DNA from: Monocercomonoides exilis
Lineage: Eukaryota > Preaxostyla > Oxymonadida > Polymastigidae
Assembly: GCA_001643675.2 (NCBI GenBank)
Contig: LSRY02000004.1
Coordinates: 812,001-876,000, forward strand
Direction of reading: 5' to 3'
DNA length: 64,000 nucleotides
Shown: piece after piece, positions 14,808 through 25,323 of the stretch
Position numbering within the stretch: the first letter of the stretch is position 1
Layout: each line of letters begins with the position of its first letter
Program-made: the position numbers and the translations under genes
The notes under the pieces: model-generated
What the model saw: the letters and a program-made list of their open reading frames with translations, nothing else
Told to the model about the DNA's origin: nothing
Databases searched by the model: none

Positions 14808-17800
14808 CTATGCAACCCTACGTGCAGCTGACGAGCGACCCTGCGAGTCTCTTGGGTATCCGCCAGCCGAGTAAGGAGCAGACTGAGGAGGATAAGACGA
14901 GCCAGAGGAAGATGACCCTGCCCCACGTGCTCTGTTGCCTGGAGGAGAAGAGCCTTGGCTGGAACGAGAGTACGAAAGCCTGTTTTGGTGACTTCTCTTC
15001 CATTGCTCCGTCTCAGCAGTCACTGGATCCTTCACTCTGCCTCCTTTCAAAGCCATCAGATAAGGCACACCCACGACCTGACTTGAAACACCAGACGCTC
15101 CTGATGTTCTCTTCTTCTTCTTCTTCTTTTTCTTCGCAGCTCCTTCAGCCCCTGTATCTGCTTCTCCTTCTCCATCACCAGTTCCTCTTGTCCCGCGGGT
15201 CGAAGCAAACTCGTCTTCTTCGTAGTCAAACTGCCCTCTTCTCTGCCGTCTTCCCTGTGCACCTTCATCATACTCATCACCATATGCACCTTCCATCCCT
15301 TCGTTCTCGCCATCTGCATAGAACTCGTCTCTGCGTGCTCTCTCTCTTCGCGGACGAGATTTTGCATAGCCATCGTCTGGGCGGGCATTCCACGCTTCTT
15401 TGCTGTCATCAGCGCCTCTTTCAGCATCGTACACATTCTCATAGTATCCATCATCAACATCATAGTTCCTTGTTCTCCTTCCTCCTCCCTCGCCTCTCTC
15501 ACTTCTCTCTCTTCTGTCCATCGGCTGCTGCTCATTCATCGGCCTTCTCGTTCTGCGCTGTGGTGAAACACTGCTGAACTCGTCTTCTCTTCCATACTCT
15601 TCTCCTTCCTCTCTCGGACTGGGCCTTCTTGCATTGTCCCTCCTTCCGTCTCTCGAGTCCACTCTTTCTCTGTCAGTCTCGCCAACACCCAATCCCATCT
15701 GCTCTCCGCTCGCCAGCTTCGCCAGCGTCCTCTTGAACTCTGCCTCTTCTCTCTCCAAATCGGATGCCTCGTCAAAACGAGGGCGGAACAGGCACGTTGT
15801 GTTCCACTCGTTCATATTCACCCAGTCAACCAGCTGCTGCTTCGAAAGCGTCAGCGCATTCATCACCCGCGAAATGACCTGCTGAAGCGCTGAATACCTC
15901 ACGCCTTCTTCCACAAGCGAGTAGAACTTCGCAATAAACGCACGGAACACTGTCAGTGTGCGCATCAGGACTCTTCTGTGCTCAACAAGCGGAAGTAGAG
16001 ACTCGATTGAATCTACCACTGCCTTGTAGCCGTAGAGCGTGACATTCGGCCCGCGCTGTGCTTCTTTCTCCTTTTCGGTGTCAGACATCTCATGTGAAGG
16101 AGACAAAGAAGACGAAACTGCAGGTGAGACAGGAGAGCTTGTTGATGAGAGAGAAGGTGCAGGAGCAGGGAGAAGAGGCAAGATCCGCTCTCGTTCTGCC
16201 ACAGGCACATGCAGAACCGCCCACAGCGCCTTCAGCTTCCGCACTGCCTTGTCGAAGTGAAGCGACAGATGCGTAAGCCCCTCAGACTCCTCGTGTTCGA
16301 TGGAGCAGATCAGCGAGACCTGAGTCTCCGACAGCTCGTCGTTCTCTTCTCCTTCTTTGTCTTTGTTTTTGTCTTTGTCTTCATCTTCTTCGTCACTGCT
16401 GCTGCTACTGCTGTCAGAATCTTCTGATTCTTCTTTCTCAAAGGCATCGTCTTTGTATTCGTCATCTTCGGTTTCTTCAGCTTTTTCAGCTTCCTTCTTG
16501 CTTTTCTTGTGCTTCTTCATTATTTTCTTCTCTTCTTTCACCAAATCTTTTCCTCCATCTTTCTTTTTCACCTCCTTCTTCAGCTCCTTGTACGACAGCA
16601 GCTCATTCTGCAGAATTTCACTTCTTGTTTGCGGATCTGGGAACACACCAAACACAATATCGTCAACACTCTGCTCCAGCTCATCCATAATCTGCCCCAG
16701 CGACGAAGCAGAGACAGACTCTGAGACAGCCGATGCCGACGACGCAGGCCGCATAGCACGATGTGAAGAGAAGCAGCGCTCTTTCGCATCCCTGCTCTCT
16801 GGATATGCACTTCCGCTTCCACTTGCCCTCCCTCTTGCGCTTGCGCCTCTCGACTGTGCCCGGCTGCCTCCTGTGCGGCTGCCTGGCCGGCTCCCTTGTC
16901 TGCTCCCGGCTCTGCTGCCACTCCGACTCTGTCGCTCTGGCTGATCATCAAACATGTACCCTCCATCGTCGTGAGGGACAGACTCGCTCTGAACATTGTG
17001 GATGGATGGAAGCCCCACAGATGCTCCACGTTCGCGCGATCGCATATCCCGCGAATTTCCTCTTTCTCTCCTCTCGTCGTATTCTCTGTCTCTCTCTCTA
17101 TCCCTCTCTCTTTCTCTGTCTCTTTCTGAATATCCCATCGAATCTCTTGTCTCCTGCGCCCTGTATCTCCAATCCCCATCACGCTCCATGTCTCCTCCGC
17201 GTTTTCTTCCTTCTGACTGCCGTGTGCCTCTTGTGCTGTTGAACTCCTCCTCTTCTCTCGAATCAATCAGTCTGTCGCGATATCCATCACGATATCCAGC
17301 AACATACACATCCCTCGTTCTTCTCGGTGGGCCCTCACCTCTTCCTCCCATCCCTCTTCCTCCACCCATTCCTCCTCTTCCTCCTCCTCTGCCGTACATT
17401 CCTCCTCTTCTCCCCATGCCTCCCTCAGACGCATGCGCAAACTGGTTCTGTGAAGTTCCTTCTCTCAGCGGAAACTCGCCTTTCAGCTGTTTGTCCCTCC
17501 TCCTCACAGCCTCTCTCCTCCGCTTCAGCAGCTCCAACTTGTCTTCATCCAGCTCGTCCTTCATGTTGTGCAAGATGGCCTTTCTGAACTGCTTCGAGTC
17601 AACCAGCGGGCAGTCATTAGACACAAGAGGATCATACGGCTGCAGCGGCACCTCCGTCGCTGGCATCACACGGTTGTACCACTTCTCCTCTAGCTTCCTC
17701 AAACGCTCCTCTTCTTTCTCCTTCTCACTCTGTCTCTTCTTCCCGGATTTCCTCTTTGGTGATTCCAGAGGACGCACCTGCGACTTCCTCTGTGGAGTTC

Positions 17801-20800
17801 GTGATTTGCGCTCGTTTGCTGCAGCAATGCTCGCCTGGCTTGATGTGTGTGGCCTTCCTCTCTCTTTCACAGCCCCTCTCTCGTCCTCCTTCACCCCCCG
17901 CTCCTTCGCCGAGCTATGAACACTGCTTCGTGCCTGCGATGTTCTCCTCGGCTGCTGCTGCGACACACTCGAACGCTGCTTCGACTGCATCGGCTGTGCC
18001 GACTTGAACTTCTCTGGCTCCACTTCAGGCGGCGGTATCTCTTCACGCGACGCTCTGCTAGCGTTGTTTCTTCCTTGCCTCGACTGTCTGTTCTTATGAG
18101 GAGGCTGAGGCTTCGGCTCGTTGTTCGGCGACCTACTTTCTTCTGCATCAGGAACGCCATTGCCATCTTCATCATCGTCATCGAGGATGTTGCCATTGCG
18201 TGATTGCCGTGGTGTCTCCAGCATTCGCTCTTTCTCTCGTTCATCCAGCTCTTCCCGTTCGTTCTGATCGTTCTGCCCGTTTTGCTCGCCTTCTTCTGCT
18301 GCCTCTTCCTGCTCCAGTTGCTCTCTTTCCCGCTTCGCCTGCGACTGCAGTGCTTTCATCCGCTCTTCTCTTTCTCTCGCTTTCTCTTCCTCTTCGGCTT
18401 TCTTCTTCCTCTTGTTCTCCTTCAGCTTCTGCACTTCTGATCGGTATTTCTCGTCTTTCGACTTCTTCGTCTTCATAATAGCACCAATGCGCTGTCCTGC
18501 TTCATCATACTGTTCTTGTCTCTTCCTCTTCGCTTCCTGTTCTCTTTCTCTTTCTCTTTCTCTTTCTTCCTCTTCTTCTCTCTTCCTCGCTTCCTCTTCG
18601 TCTTCTCCTGCTTCTTCTTCTCCGACTTCAGTTGGTTGTCCTTCTTCTTCAAACCCTTCGTCATCATATCCATAGCCATCTTGTGCTCCTTCCTCTTCTT
18701 CTCCCACTTCTGGCTGAATCTCCTCCACAACTTCTTCTGCCTCTGCTTCGTCTTCTTTTTGCTGCTGTGTCTTGCTTGCCCTTGTTCTTCTCGCATCGTT
18801 CAATCTCCCAACTTCCTCTCTGTATTTGTTATCCTTCTCCTTCTTCCTCTTCATAATCGATGACACTCTTTCCCCTGCTTCCTTGTATTGTCTCTGCCTA
18901 ACCTCGTATCCATCATCCTCTTGTTCCGCTTCTGCTTCTTCTGGCTCCGGTTCAGGTTCAATCTCTTCCTCACCTTTCTGCTCATCTGCGCCTGCCCCTT
19001 CGTCAAATCCTTCATTGCCGTATTCAAACTGATCATCATATCCGTTCTCTTCCTCATTCTTCTGCGTCTCCTCCTTGTTGTGCTCAAGTGGCTGGTCACC
19101 ATCATCTTCTTCTTCCACCACTTCAATCGGCTTCTGCACTGATCGCGTCCTTCTCGCCTCCTTTAACTTCCCTACTTCCTCTCTGTATTTGTTGTCCTTC
19201 TCCTTCTTCTTCTTCATGATTGATGAAACTCTTTCTCCTGCTTCTTTGTATTGTCTTTGCCTCACTTCGTATTCATCGTCTTCTTGTTCGACCTCTTGCT
19301 CAGGCTCAACTTCGCCTTGCACTTCCTCAAATCCCTCGTCTCCATATCCTTCATCTGCATACTCGTCTCCATCTTGCTTCACTTCTGCTTCTTCTGCCTC
19401 TGCTTCGTCTTCTTTTTGCTGCTGTGTTTTGCTTGCCCTTGTTCTTCTTGCATCTTTCAATCTTCCTACTTCTTCTCTGTATTTAGCTTCCTTCTCCTTC
19501 TTCCTCTTCATAATAGATGACACTCTTTCCCCAGCTTCCTTGTATTGCCTCTGCCTCACCTCATATCCATCGTCTTCTTCTTCTTGTTTTTCCTCCTCAA
19601 ACTCGTTTTCATATCCTGTTTCTTCTGCCGCTTCTGCCTCTTCTGCTTGCTCATTTCCTCCTTCTTCTTGATAGTTGTCCTCTTCTGTCTCTTGCTGCAC
19701 TGGCTCTTCTTCCACTTCTTCTTCATGTTGCTCCTCAACTTCCTCTTCTTGTGCAGGCTTTTGTGAAGCCCTTGTTCTTCTTGCGTCATTCAGTCTCCCA
19801 ACTTCCTCTCTGTATTTGTTGTCCTTCTCCTTCTTCCTCTTCATAATCGATGACACTCTTTCCCCTGCTTCCTTGTATTGTCTTTGCTTCACTTCATATT
19901 CATCCTCCTCTTGTTCTGGCTCTTGCTCAGGCTCAGGTTCAGCTTCAGGTTCAGGTTCAGCTTCAGCTTCAGCTTCTTCGCCATATCCAAAATTATCATC
20001 CTCTCCATTCGCATCTGCTTCCTCTTGTTCGGGTTCTTGTTCTGGCTCTTGTTCTTGTTGGACTTCTTCATTTGCCTCAAACTCCTCTTCATTGTATCCA
20101 TCACCTCCTTCCTCCTCTTCTTTCACTTCCTTCTCCTCTTCGTCCTCATGCTGCTCTGGTTCTTCCTCTCTTCCTTCTTCTTCCACCTCTTCTTCTTGTG
20201 GCACTGCTTTTGCTGAGCGTGCTTTTCGTGCCTCGTGAAGTCTATCTACTTCGCCACGATATTTCGCGTCTCTCTCCCGTTTCTTGTTCATCACAGTTGA
20301 TATCTTTTCTCCTGCTGCTTTGTACTGCCTCTGCTTCACCACAACCTCGTCTTCTTGCTCTTCCTCTTGTTGTTCTTCTTGTTCTGGCTCTTGTTCTTGT
20401 TCTACCACTTCTTCTTCCTCTGCCTGCTCCACCTGCTCAGCCTCCTCCTGCTGCTCCTCTTCTTTTTCTTCCTCAAATACTTCCTCGCCATATCCTGCTT
20501 CCTGTTCTTGCTCTTGCTCTTGCCCTGACTCTGGCTCTTGTTCTGGTTCTTGTTCTGGATCCTGCTCTTGTGGCTGTGGCTGCTCCTCTTCCTGTGCCCC
20601 GTCGTCGCCGTTTCCTCCATACTCATACGAACGCGTTTGAACGACTTCTTCATTCTGCTCTTCTCCATTCTCTTCGCCTTCTCCGGTCTCTTCCTGCTCT
20701 TTCGCTTCATCAAACGCCTCTTCACCGTATTCTGCTTCTTGCTCAGGGTTTTCTTGAGTTTCGAAGCCGTCTTCATACTGCTTCTCGTCATATGCCTCCT

Positions 20801-21989
20801 CTTTGTTCTCTTCTTCCTGTGGCAATTCCTGTTCGTGATCTGGCTCTGCTTCTTCTTGCTCTGGTTCTTGTTCTTGTTCAGCTTCTTGTTCTTCAACTTG
20901 CTCTTTCTCTTCTTCATCGCCATAGCCAAAGGCATCTCCACCGTCTTCTTCTTCTTGAGGCTCCTGCTCCAATTCCTCCTGCGGTGCTTCTTCTGCCTCT
21001 TCGCTCGCAGCTCCAAAGTGGAACGATCGTGTCTTAACTTCTTCTTCTGCGCCTTCTTCCGCATTGGCATCCGCTTCTTCTTGTGGTGCTTCCTCTTCAA
21101 CTTCCATTTGTTCATCAATCTCTTCACCATTTTGCTCTACGGCATCGACAATCTCTTCTTTTGTTCCACTAAATCCTTCTTCCCCATATTCAGAACTTTG
21201 TTGTGCTTCCGCATCTTCTCCTTCTGGTTGAATCTCGCCTTCTGGAACAACTTCTTCTTGAAGTATGTCTTCTTGCTGGACTTCTTCTTCTTCAACTTGA
21301 TTTAAATCTTGTTGATCATAATTTTCTTGCTTTTCAACCTCATCGTCAGGAATTGCTTCTTCAGCACTTTCTTCTTCTTGTGGTTGCTCAAAAGCATTGT
21401 CATTATTCTCATTTTCTCCAAAATTAAATTCTCGTGTTTTAATTTCATCAACTTCTTGCTGTATCTCTTCATCTCCATTTTGATTGTTCTGTTCTTCTGA
21501 TTGAGGTGAATCATCAATCTCATTTCCCTCAAACTGCTCCTGATACTCCTCTTCTTGAGGTTGCTCTTCTTCTTGGATGCCTTCTTCTTGTTGTAGTTCT
21601 TCCTCCTGTTGTTGCTCTTGAGCATCATCAACAACTTCACCTTCAATTTGATTTTCTTCTTGATGTGTTGCTTCATCTTCAGCTTGTTGAATATCTTCAA
21701 ATTGCTCATTTTCTTGTTGAAATTCTTCTGTTTGTGGCTGGATATCTGCATCATATTCATCTCCAACTTGCATATTATCCTCATAATTATTTGTTTCTGT
21801 TTGTTCTTCGTGAAATGACTGTTCCGCAAAATTTTCTGGCTCTCCATTTTCATTTTCACACGTTTCAGTAACCTCTCCTTCTTGGTTGGCTTCCTGGCCT
21901 ATTTCATCGTATTCCACATCTTCTTGAGCAACTTCTTGCTCAGGAGAATCGTCAATAAAATTGTCTGGCTCGTAATCAGCAGTTTCCAT
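14808..21989 (-). CDS. Giant acidic repeat protein, 2,393 aa, function unknown
   Basis: Single exon from ATG 21989 to TAG 14808. I do not recognise the family. Residues 1-1250 are overwhelmingly Glu/Gln. Three copies of a short motif (consensus [IV]-[KQ]-T-R-x-[FY]-x-[FY]-G) lie near residues 183, 320 and 453. Six copies of a basic, helical ~43-residue repeat (consensus RQRQYKEAGERVSSIMKRKK, then a KYREEVGRL core) lie near residues 550, 700, 810, 908, 1030 and 1155, separated by acidic linkers of 55-110 residues. Residues ~1430-1510 form a basic helical segment (core KWYNRVMPATEVPLQPYDPL); ~1523-1553 is RGG-rich. Residues ~1760-2045 look like a folded helical domain (e.g. VRKLKALWAVLHVP and SIESLLPLVEHRRVLMRTL) interrupted by a Ser/Asp/Lys tract. 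A K8 run and a Gly/Ser/Tyr tail end it. No signal peptide or membrane span. Alternating charged helices suggest a structural cytoskeletal or scaffold protein; that is inference. Confidence 0.85.
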   Translation of the reverse strand: METADYEPDNFIDDSPEQEVAQEDVEYDEIGQEANQEGEVTETCENENGEPENFAEQSFHEEQTETNNYEDNMQVGDEYDADIQPQTEEFQQENEQFEDIQQAEDEATHQEENQIEGEVVDDAQEQQQEEELQQEEGIQEEEQPQEEEYQEQFEGNEIDDSPQSEEQNNQNGDEEIQQEVDEIKTREFNFGENENNDNAFEQPQEEESAEEAIPDDEVEKQENYDQQDLNQVEEEEVQQEDILQEEVVPEGEIQPEGEDAEAQQSSEYGEEGFSGTKEEIVDAVEQNGEEIDEQMEVEEEAPQEEADANAEEGAEEEVKTRSFHFGAASEEAEEAPQEELEQEPQEEEDGGDAFGYGDEEEKEQVEEQEAEQEQEPEQEEAEPDHEQELPQEEENKEEAYDEKQYEDGFETQENPEQEAEYGEEAFDEAKEQEETGEGEENGEEQNEEVVQTRSYEYGGNGDDGAQEEEQPQPQEQDPEQEPEQEPESGQEQEQEQEAGYGEEVFEEEKEEEQQEEAEQVEQAEEEEVVEQEQEPEQEEQQEEEQEDEVVVKQRQYKAAGEKISTVMNKKRERDAKYRGEVDRLHEARKARSAKAVPQEEEVEEEGREEEPEQHEDEEEKEVKEEEEGGDGYNEEEFEANEEVQQEQEPEQEPEQEEADANGEDDNFGYGEEAEAEAEPEPEAEPEPEQEPEQEEDEYEVKQRQYKEAGERVSSIMKRKKEKDNKYREEVGRLNDARRTRASQKPAQEEEVEEQHEEEVEEEPVQQETEEDNYQEEGGNEQAEEAEAAEETGYENEFEEEKQEEEDDGYEVRQRQYKEAGERVSSIMKRKKEKEAKYREEVGRLKDARRTRASKTQQQKEDEAEAEEAEVKQDGDEYADEGYGDEGFEEVQGEVEPEQEVEQEDDEYEVRQRQYKEAGERVSSIMKKKKEKDNKYREEVGKLKEARRTRSVQKPIEVVEEEDDGDQPLEHNKEETQKNEEENGYDDQFEYGNEGFDEGAGADEQKGEEEIEPEPEPEEAEAEQEDDGYEVRQRQYKEAGERVSSIMKRKKEKDNKYREEVGRLNDARRTRASKTQQQKEDEAEAEEVVEEIQPEVGEEEEGAQDGYGYDDEGFEEEGQPTEVGEEEAGEDEEEARKREEEEEREREREREQEAKRKRQEQYDEAGQRIGAIMKTKKSKDEKYRSEVQKLKENKRKKKAEEEEKAREREERMKALQSQAKREREQLEQEEAAEEGEQNGQNDQNEREELDEREKERMLETPRQSRNGNILDDDDEDGNGVPDAEESRSPNNEPKPQPPHKNRQSRQGRNNASRASREEIPPPEVEPEKFKSAQPMQSKQRSSVSQQQPRRTSQARSSVHSSAKERGVKEDERGAVKERGRPHTSSQASIAAANERKSRTPQRKSQVRPLESPKRKSGKKRQSEKEKEEERLRKLEEKWYNRVMPATEVPLQPYDPLVSNDCPLVDSKQFRKAILHNMKDELDEDKLELLKRRREAVRRRDKQLKGEFPLREGTSQNQFAHASEGGMGRRGGMYGRGGGRGGMGGGRGMGGRGEGPPRRTRDVYVAGYRDGYRDRLIDSREEEEFNSTRGTRQSEGRKRGGDMERDGDWRYRAQETRDSMGYSERDRERERDRERDREYDERRERGNSRDMRSRERGASVGLPSIHNVQSESVPHDDGGYMFDDQPERQSRSGSRAGSRQGSRPGSRTGGSRAQSRGASARGRASGSGSAYPESRDAKERCFSSHRAMRPASSASAVSESVSASSLGQIMDELEQSVDDIVFGVFPDPQTRSEILQNELLSYKELKKEVKKKDGGKDLVKEEKKIMKKHKKSKKEAEKAEETEDDEYKDDAFEKEESEDSDSSSSSSDEEDEDKDKNKDKEGEENDELSETQVSLICSIEHEESEGLTHLSLHFDKAVRKLKALWAVLHVPVAERERILPLLPAPAPSLSSTSSPVSPAVSSSLSPSHEMSDTEKEKEAQRGPNVTLYGYKAVVDSIESLLPLVEHRRVLMRTLTVFRAFIAKFYSLVEEGVRYSALQQVISRVMNALTLSKQQLVDWVNMNEWNTTCLFRPRFDEASDLEREEAEFKRTLAKLASGEQMGLGVGETDRERVDSRDGRRDNARRPSPREEGEEYGREDEFSSVSPQRRTRRPMNEQQPMDRRERSERGEGGGRRTRNYDVDDGYYENVYDAERGADDSKEAWNARPDDGYAKSRPRRERARRDEFYADGENEGMEGAYGDEYDEGAQGRRQRRGQFDYEEDEFASTRGTRGTGDGEGEADTGAEGAAKKKKKKKKRTSGASGVSSQVVGVPYLMALKGGRVKDPVTAETEQWKRSHQNRLSYSRSSQGSSPPGNRARGAGSSSSGSSYPPQSAPYSAGGYPRDSQGRSSAARRVA
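18410..20340 (-). repeat. Six in-gene repeats of ~130 bp encoding basic helical units
   Basis: Units lie at about 20215-20340, 19768-19890, 19438-19560, 19140-19265, 18776-18905 and 18410-18530. The four middle units are nearly identical at the protein level; the first and last are divergent. Units 3 and 5 also share the following KTQQQKEDEAEAEE segment, so these two are probably a recent duplication of a larger block. Confidence 0.9.
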
Positions 21990-22572
21990 AAAGCCGTTTT
22001 CAAATTTTTCTTCGGTTATGGTTATTGTCCTTTTATTTAAATTGTTGAATAGTCTTCACAAATAATGGAGAAGTTTCTAAATATTTCTTCAAAAGAAATT
22101 ATTTCTAAATCAAATACAAAAAAATATAAAACACATATCACCATTCCAAATGCATATAACAATAAAATTGTTTTGATCAAACAAAAGTCAATATGTCAGA
22201 AACCCAAAATCAAAAATGAAACTTTTTTTCCATAAAAATTTGAATAAACTATTTGTGGGGATATTAAAAAGAGCTTTTCGATTTTTTAATATTTATTTGT
22301 GTTATTATTATTAATATGGGTGATCATTTTTTAATTCATTTTTTTTCAGTTTAAATTTTCGGTTGAAAAATTATCTTTGAATATATAAAAATGAACGCTT
22401 AAAAGTCAATACTCCAAATATAGACAATTTCATCAAGCATTGAATCGTAAACATTGTTTCAGAAAATTATTATTGTCTGTCATTCGTTTGTTTGAAAATA
22501 CTTTTTACAAATTAATGATACAGTTAAAGAATCAACACTCCGAAAAAAGTTTTTATTTCTAAAATAATCATC

Positions 22573-22821
22573 CATATGTCTTAATTTTTTGGAAAGTTCC
22601 TTTTGTTTAATTTTCAAATAAAATAAAAATGTCATATTTTGATCAAATTTCTTTTCCCACTTACAAAACTTCACTGGAATGGAAATAATAACATCGAAAA
22701 GGTTCTGTTTCCATTCCAGTGGAGTTTTGTAAGTGGGAAAAGAAATTTGATCAAAATATGACATTTTTATTTTATTTGAAAATTAAACAAAAGGAACTTT
22801 CCAAAAAAATTAAGACATATG
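22573..22821. repeat. Foldback element with ~113-bp arms
   Basis: 22573-22685 and 22708-22821 are reverse complements with a 22-bp loop. I found one substitution (CACTTG versus CACTGG context near 22672) and a one-base difference in one T-run. There is no coding potential. It would form a long hairpin in single-stranded DNA or RNA. Confidence 0.9.
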
Positions 22822-24571
22822 AAACTTTTCCAATCAAAAAATTTCGAAAAAAACATTTTGTTTAAAAAATGAAGTTATGATTTTCCAAGAAAAAGAAAAC
22901 ACATAAATAGAAAATTTTTTATTTTTTCTTTCTCTAGCATTGAGTTAAAGAATATTGCAATGCAAAGAGCTTCTGACATGAAATTTTTTAAACTTATGAT
23001 AAAAACATTGCAATTATTTTCATCCTGAAAAAAAACAGTCAAAACCAATGCAATCACATCTAATATAATCATCGACGGTTATAATCACATTATTCAATGT
23101 ACCGACAATGTGAACATCTTTTTCGTTAATTATCCATTGGATATTATCACAGGGCCAAACATTTATAAAGTAATTTTTCCTGAAATAAGCATTATCCATT
23201 AAAAAATGATTTTACAATTGCTTTCAAGAATTTTAAATATAAATATATATATTTTATCAAGACATTTGTGACATGATAAGAGAATATTGAAACAATAATA
23301 AAATGACAGACAAGATTTTGAAATTTTGTCAAAAATGGTTATATCTGATATTTTCATAATCATTGATAATTTTAATAAAATTATCAATATATTTACACAA
23401 AACAATTCAAGATGTTTTTAAAATATCTTATTTTCAATTTTGAATATCAAGCTCCCAATAATTATTTTTTATTGACTGGAAATGCAAGTTGAGGTATTTT
23501 TTTTCACAATTTACCATTCGTCCTAACTGACCGTCACTGACAAAAGAAAAAAAGAAAGATATTAAAGATGAAAAGAGCGATTATTTTTGAAATCATTTTT
23601 ATTCTTTATAAAATTTCGGTTCGAAATTTATTTTGATTATCTTCAAATGAACACTGAAAAGTTAACAGGCATTTAAAAAAGATCTTCGTCTTTTTTTTAG
23701 CTTTCACATTTGTTTTTTAAAACAGTCGTGATGAATTCAGCATTTGAATTCAAAATCTCTACCCAAAGGCACACAATCTTTGAAAAATCAATACACCGAA
23801 ATAAGTTATGATTTCAAAAATAATGACCCATATCATAAAATATTTTCTATAGCTCTTTTATTATTCTTTGGAAAACTTCTCTATCGTTTGTGTTTTTTAA
23901 ATTTTTATCAAATTTTATTTATTTGAAACATAACACTTGACTTCAGGAATTTTCAAAGAAAAATTTTGCATCTTTGATGAACTTTTTGTGATCAAAAAAT
24001 TTGAAAAAAATGGGTTCATTTTTTTGACATTCGTGAAATAATGAAAAACTTCATGATTTAATTTCAATGATGCCTGCTTTCAGATATGTTAATCCAATTA
24101 ATTTCGAAATCTGAGAGAGCGAAATAAAGACATGAGCGAAACTATTTTTTCATGCTTTGTGCATAAAAAGCTTGAAAGTCTGTATTTTCCCCCATTTTTT
24201 TTACAATAAATTTTATGTTTTGGTATAAAATAAGACTCTTCCAATTTGTAAATTGATAAGGGACAGAATTCTTTCCTTTTCAAAAAATTCAATGATTTAT
24301 TTCAAAAATAAACTGCAATTGAATAATTATAATTCTGACATTTCGGTGTAATATGAAATATAAAAATATAAATAATTCGAGAAAAATCTTTGAAAGAACA
24401 GTGTGGAACAAAATTTATTTAGCAAAAAATTTCGTTCTGTATAAGTTAATAATTATGACAGACTAAAAGAGTTTTTATTTTCCTCATTTTTGCCCGAGAT
24501 ATTGAAGGAATTTTTTTGAGAAAATTCCTAAAACGAAAAAATATTATGTCTTGCGTTTCGGGTAAAAGGAG

Positions 24572-25022
24572 ATTATAGGGGAACACGAAATTTTCATATT
24601 TTTTATTATAAACGGACATAAAATAGTATAAGAATCATTTATTAATTAATTAAAATTTGAGATAATCAATCATAAAAATTTCTTTTTTTCAATCAAAACA
24701 TTTTGATCTGACCCAGTATTTTTTTAATAATTTGGGTAAAAATCATAAAAAATCTCCACATTAATAGATTGGTTTAGGTTCTAGGGTTAGCAAAACAAAT
24801 ATTGGGTTTAGGGTTTGTTCCCGTTCTTCTTTTTAGTGTTAGCACTCAAAAAATGACATGAAAATTTATTGATCTATCCCATAAATATTAAGAAACCTTG
24901 ATTATTATTTATCAAACAATTTGATGATCTCAAATTTTTATTAATTAATAAATGATTTATATACTATAAAGAATTCGTTAATAAAAAAAAAAAATATGAA
25001 AAATTCGTGTTCCCCTATAATA
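24572..25022. repeat. MITE-like element with ~95-bp imperfect terminal inverted repeats
   Basis: Left arm 24572-24670 and right arm about 24925-25022 are reverse complements with scattered mismatches and one expanded A-run. Both outer ends carry TTATAGGGGAACACGAA. The ~250-bp middle is non-coding and includes TTAGGG-like motifs at 24771-24820. No convincing target-site duplication seen. Confidence 0.7.
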
Positions 25023-25323
25023 TACATTTACCGCGTTTCGCATAATTTTTTAATTTATTCTTCAATCTGTGATAAAAAATTTGAATTTTTGAAAAAAAAA
25101 CGTGTAATTTTTCAAATTTATTCATATTTCTGTTCACAATTATCCTTGCATTACTATCCAATAATATGATTAAAAATTTAAAATGGTGAGAAAAATTCAA
25201 TATTGAGACTTGAAACAATAATCAAAAAGAAAAAAAATAATCATTCTCAACTAAAAAAGTCAATGTAATAAATAAAGGGTGCATGAATTTTTAATTTTCA
25301 GTTTTTTCAAAGCATCCGCATCC

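Larger units (their letters stand above)
21990..25323. other. Large AT-rich intergenic region with foldback elements
   Basis: 3.3 kb between two divergent genes. It contains the hairpin element at 22573-22821 and the inverted-repeat element at 24572-25022. It also holds degenerate copies of a sequence resembling 'CACTCCGAAA...CAAAAATAAT(C/G)A..CATAT' (near 22530-22580 and 23785-23830), similar to sequence at 35090-35145. No gene recognised. Confidence 0.6.

Noticed and set aside
18410-20340. Regularly spaced repeats that could suggest a CRISPR array
   Set aside because: Units are about 130 bp, protein-coding and diverged, with unequal spacers of about 165-320 bp; the host is eukaryotic.
19850-21037. 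Long plus-strand frames opposite the acidic repeat gene
   Set aside because: They are antisense shadows: GAA/GAG-rich coding sequence reads as Leu/Ser/Phe runs on the other strand. The minus-strand frame is far longer, has an ATG and a coherent repeat structure.
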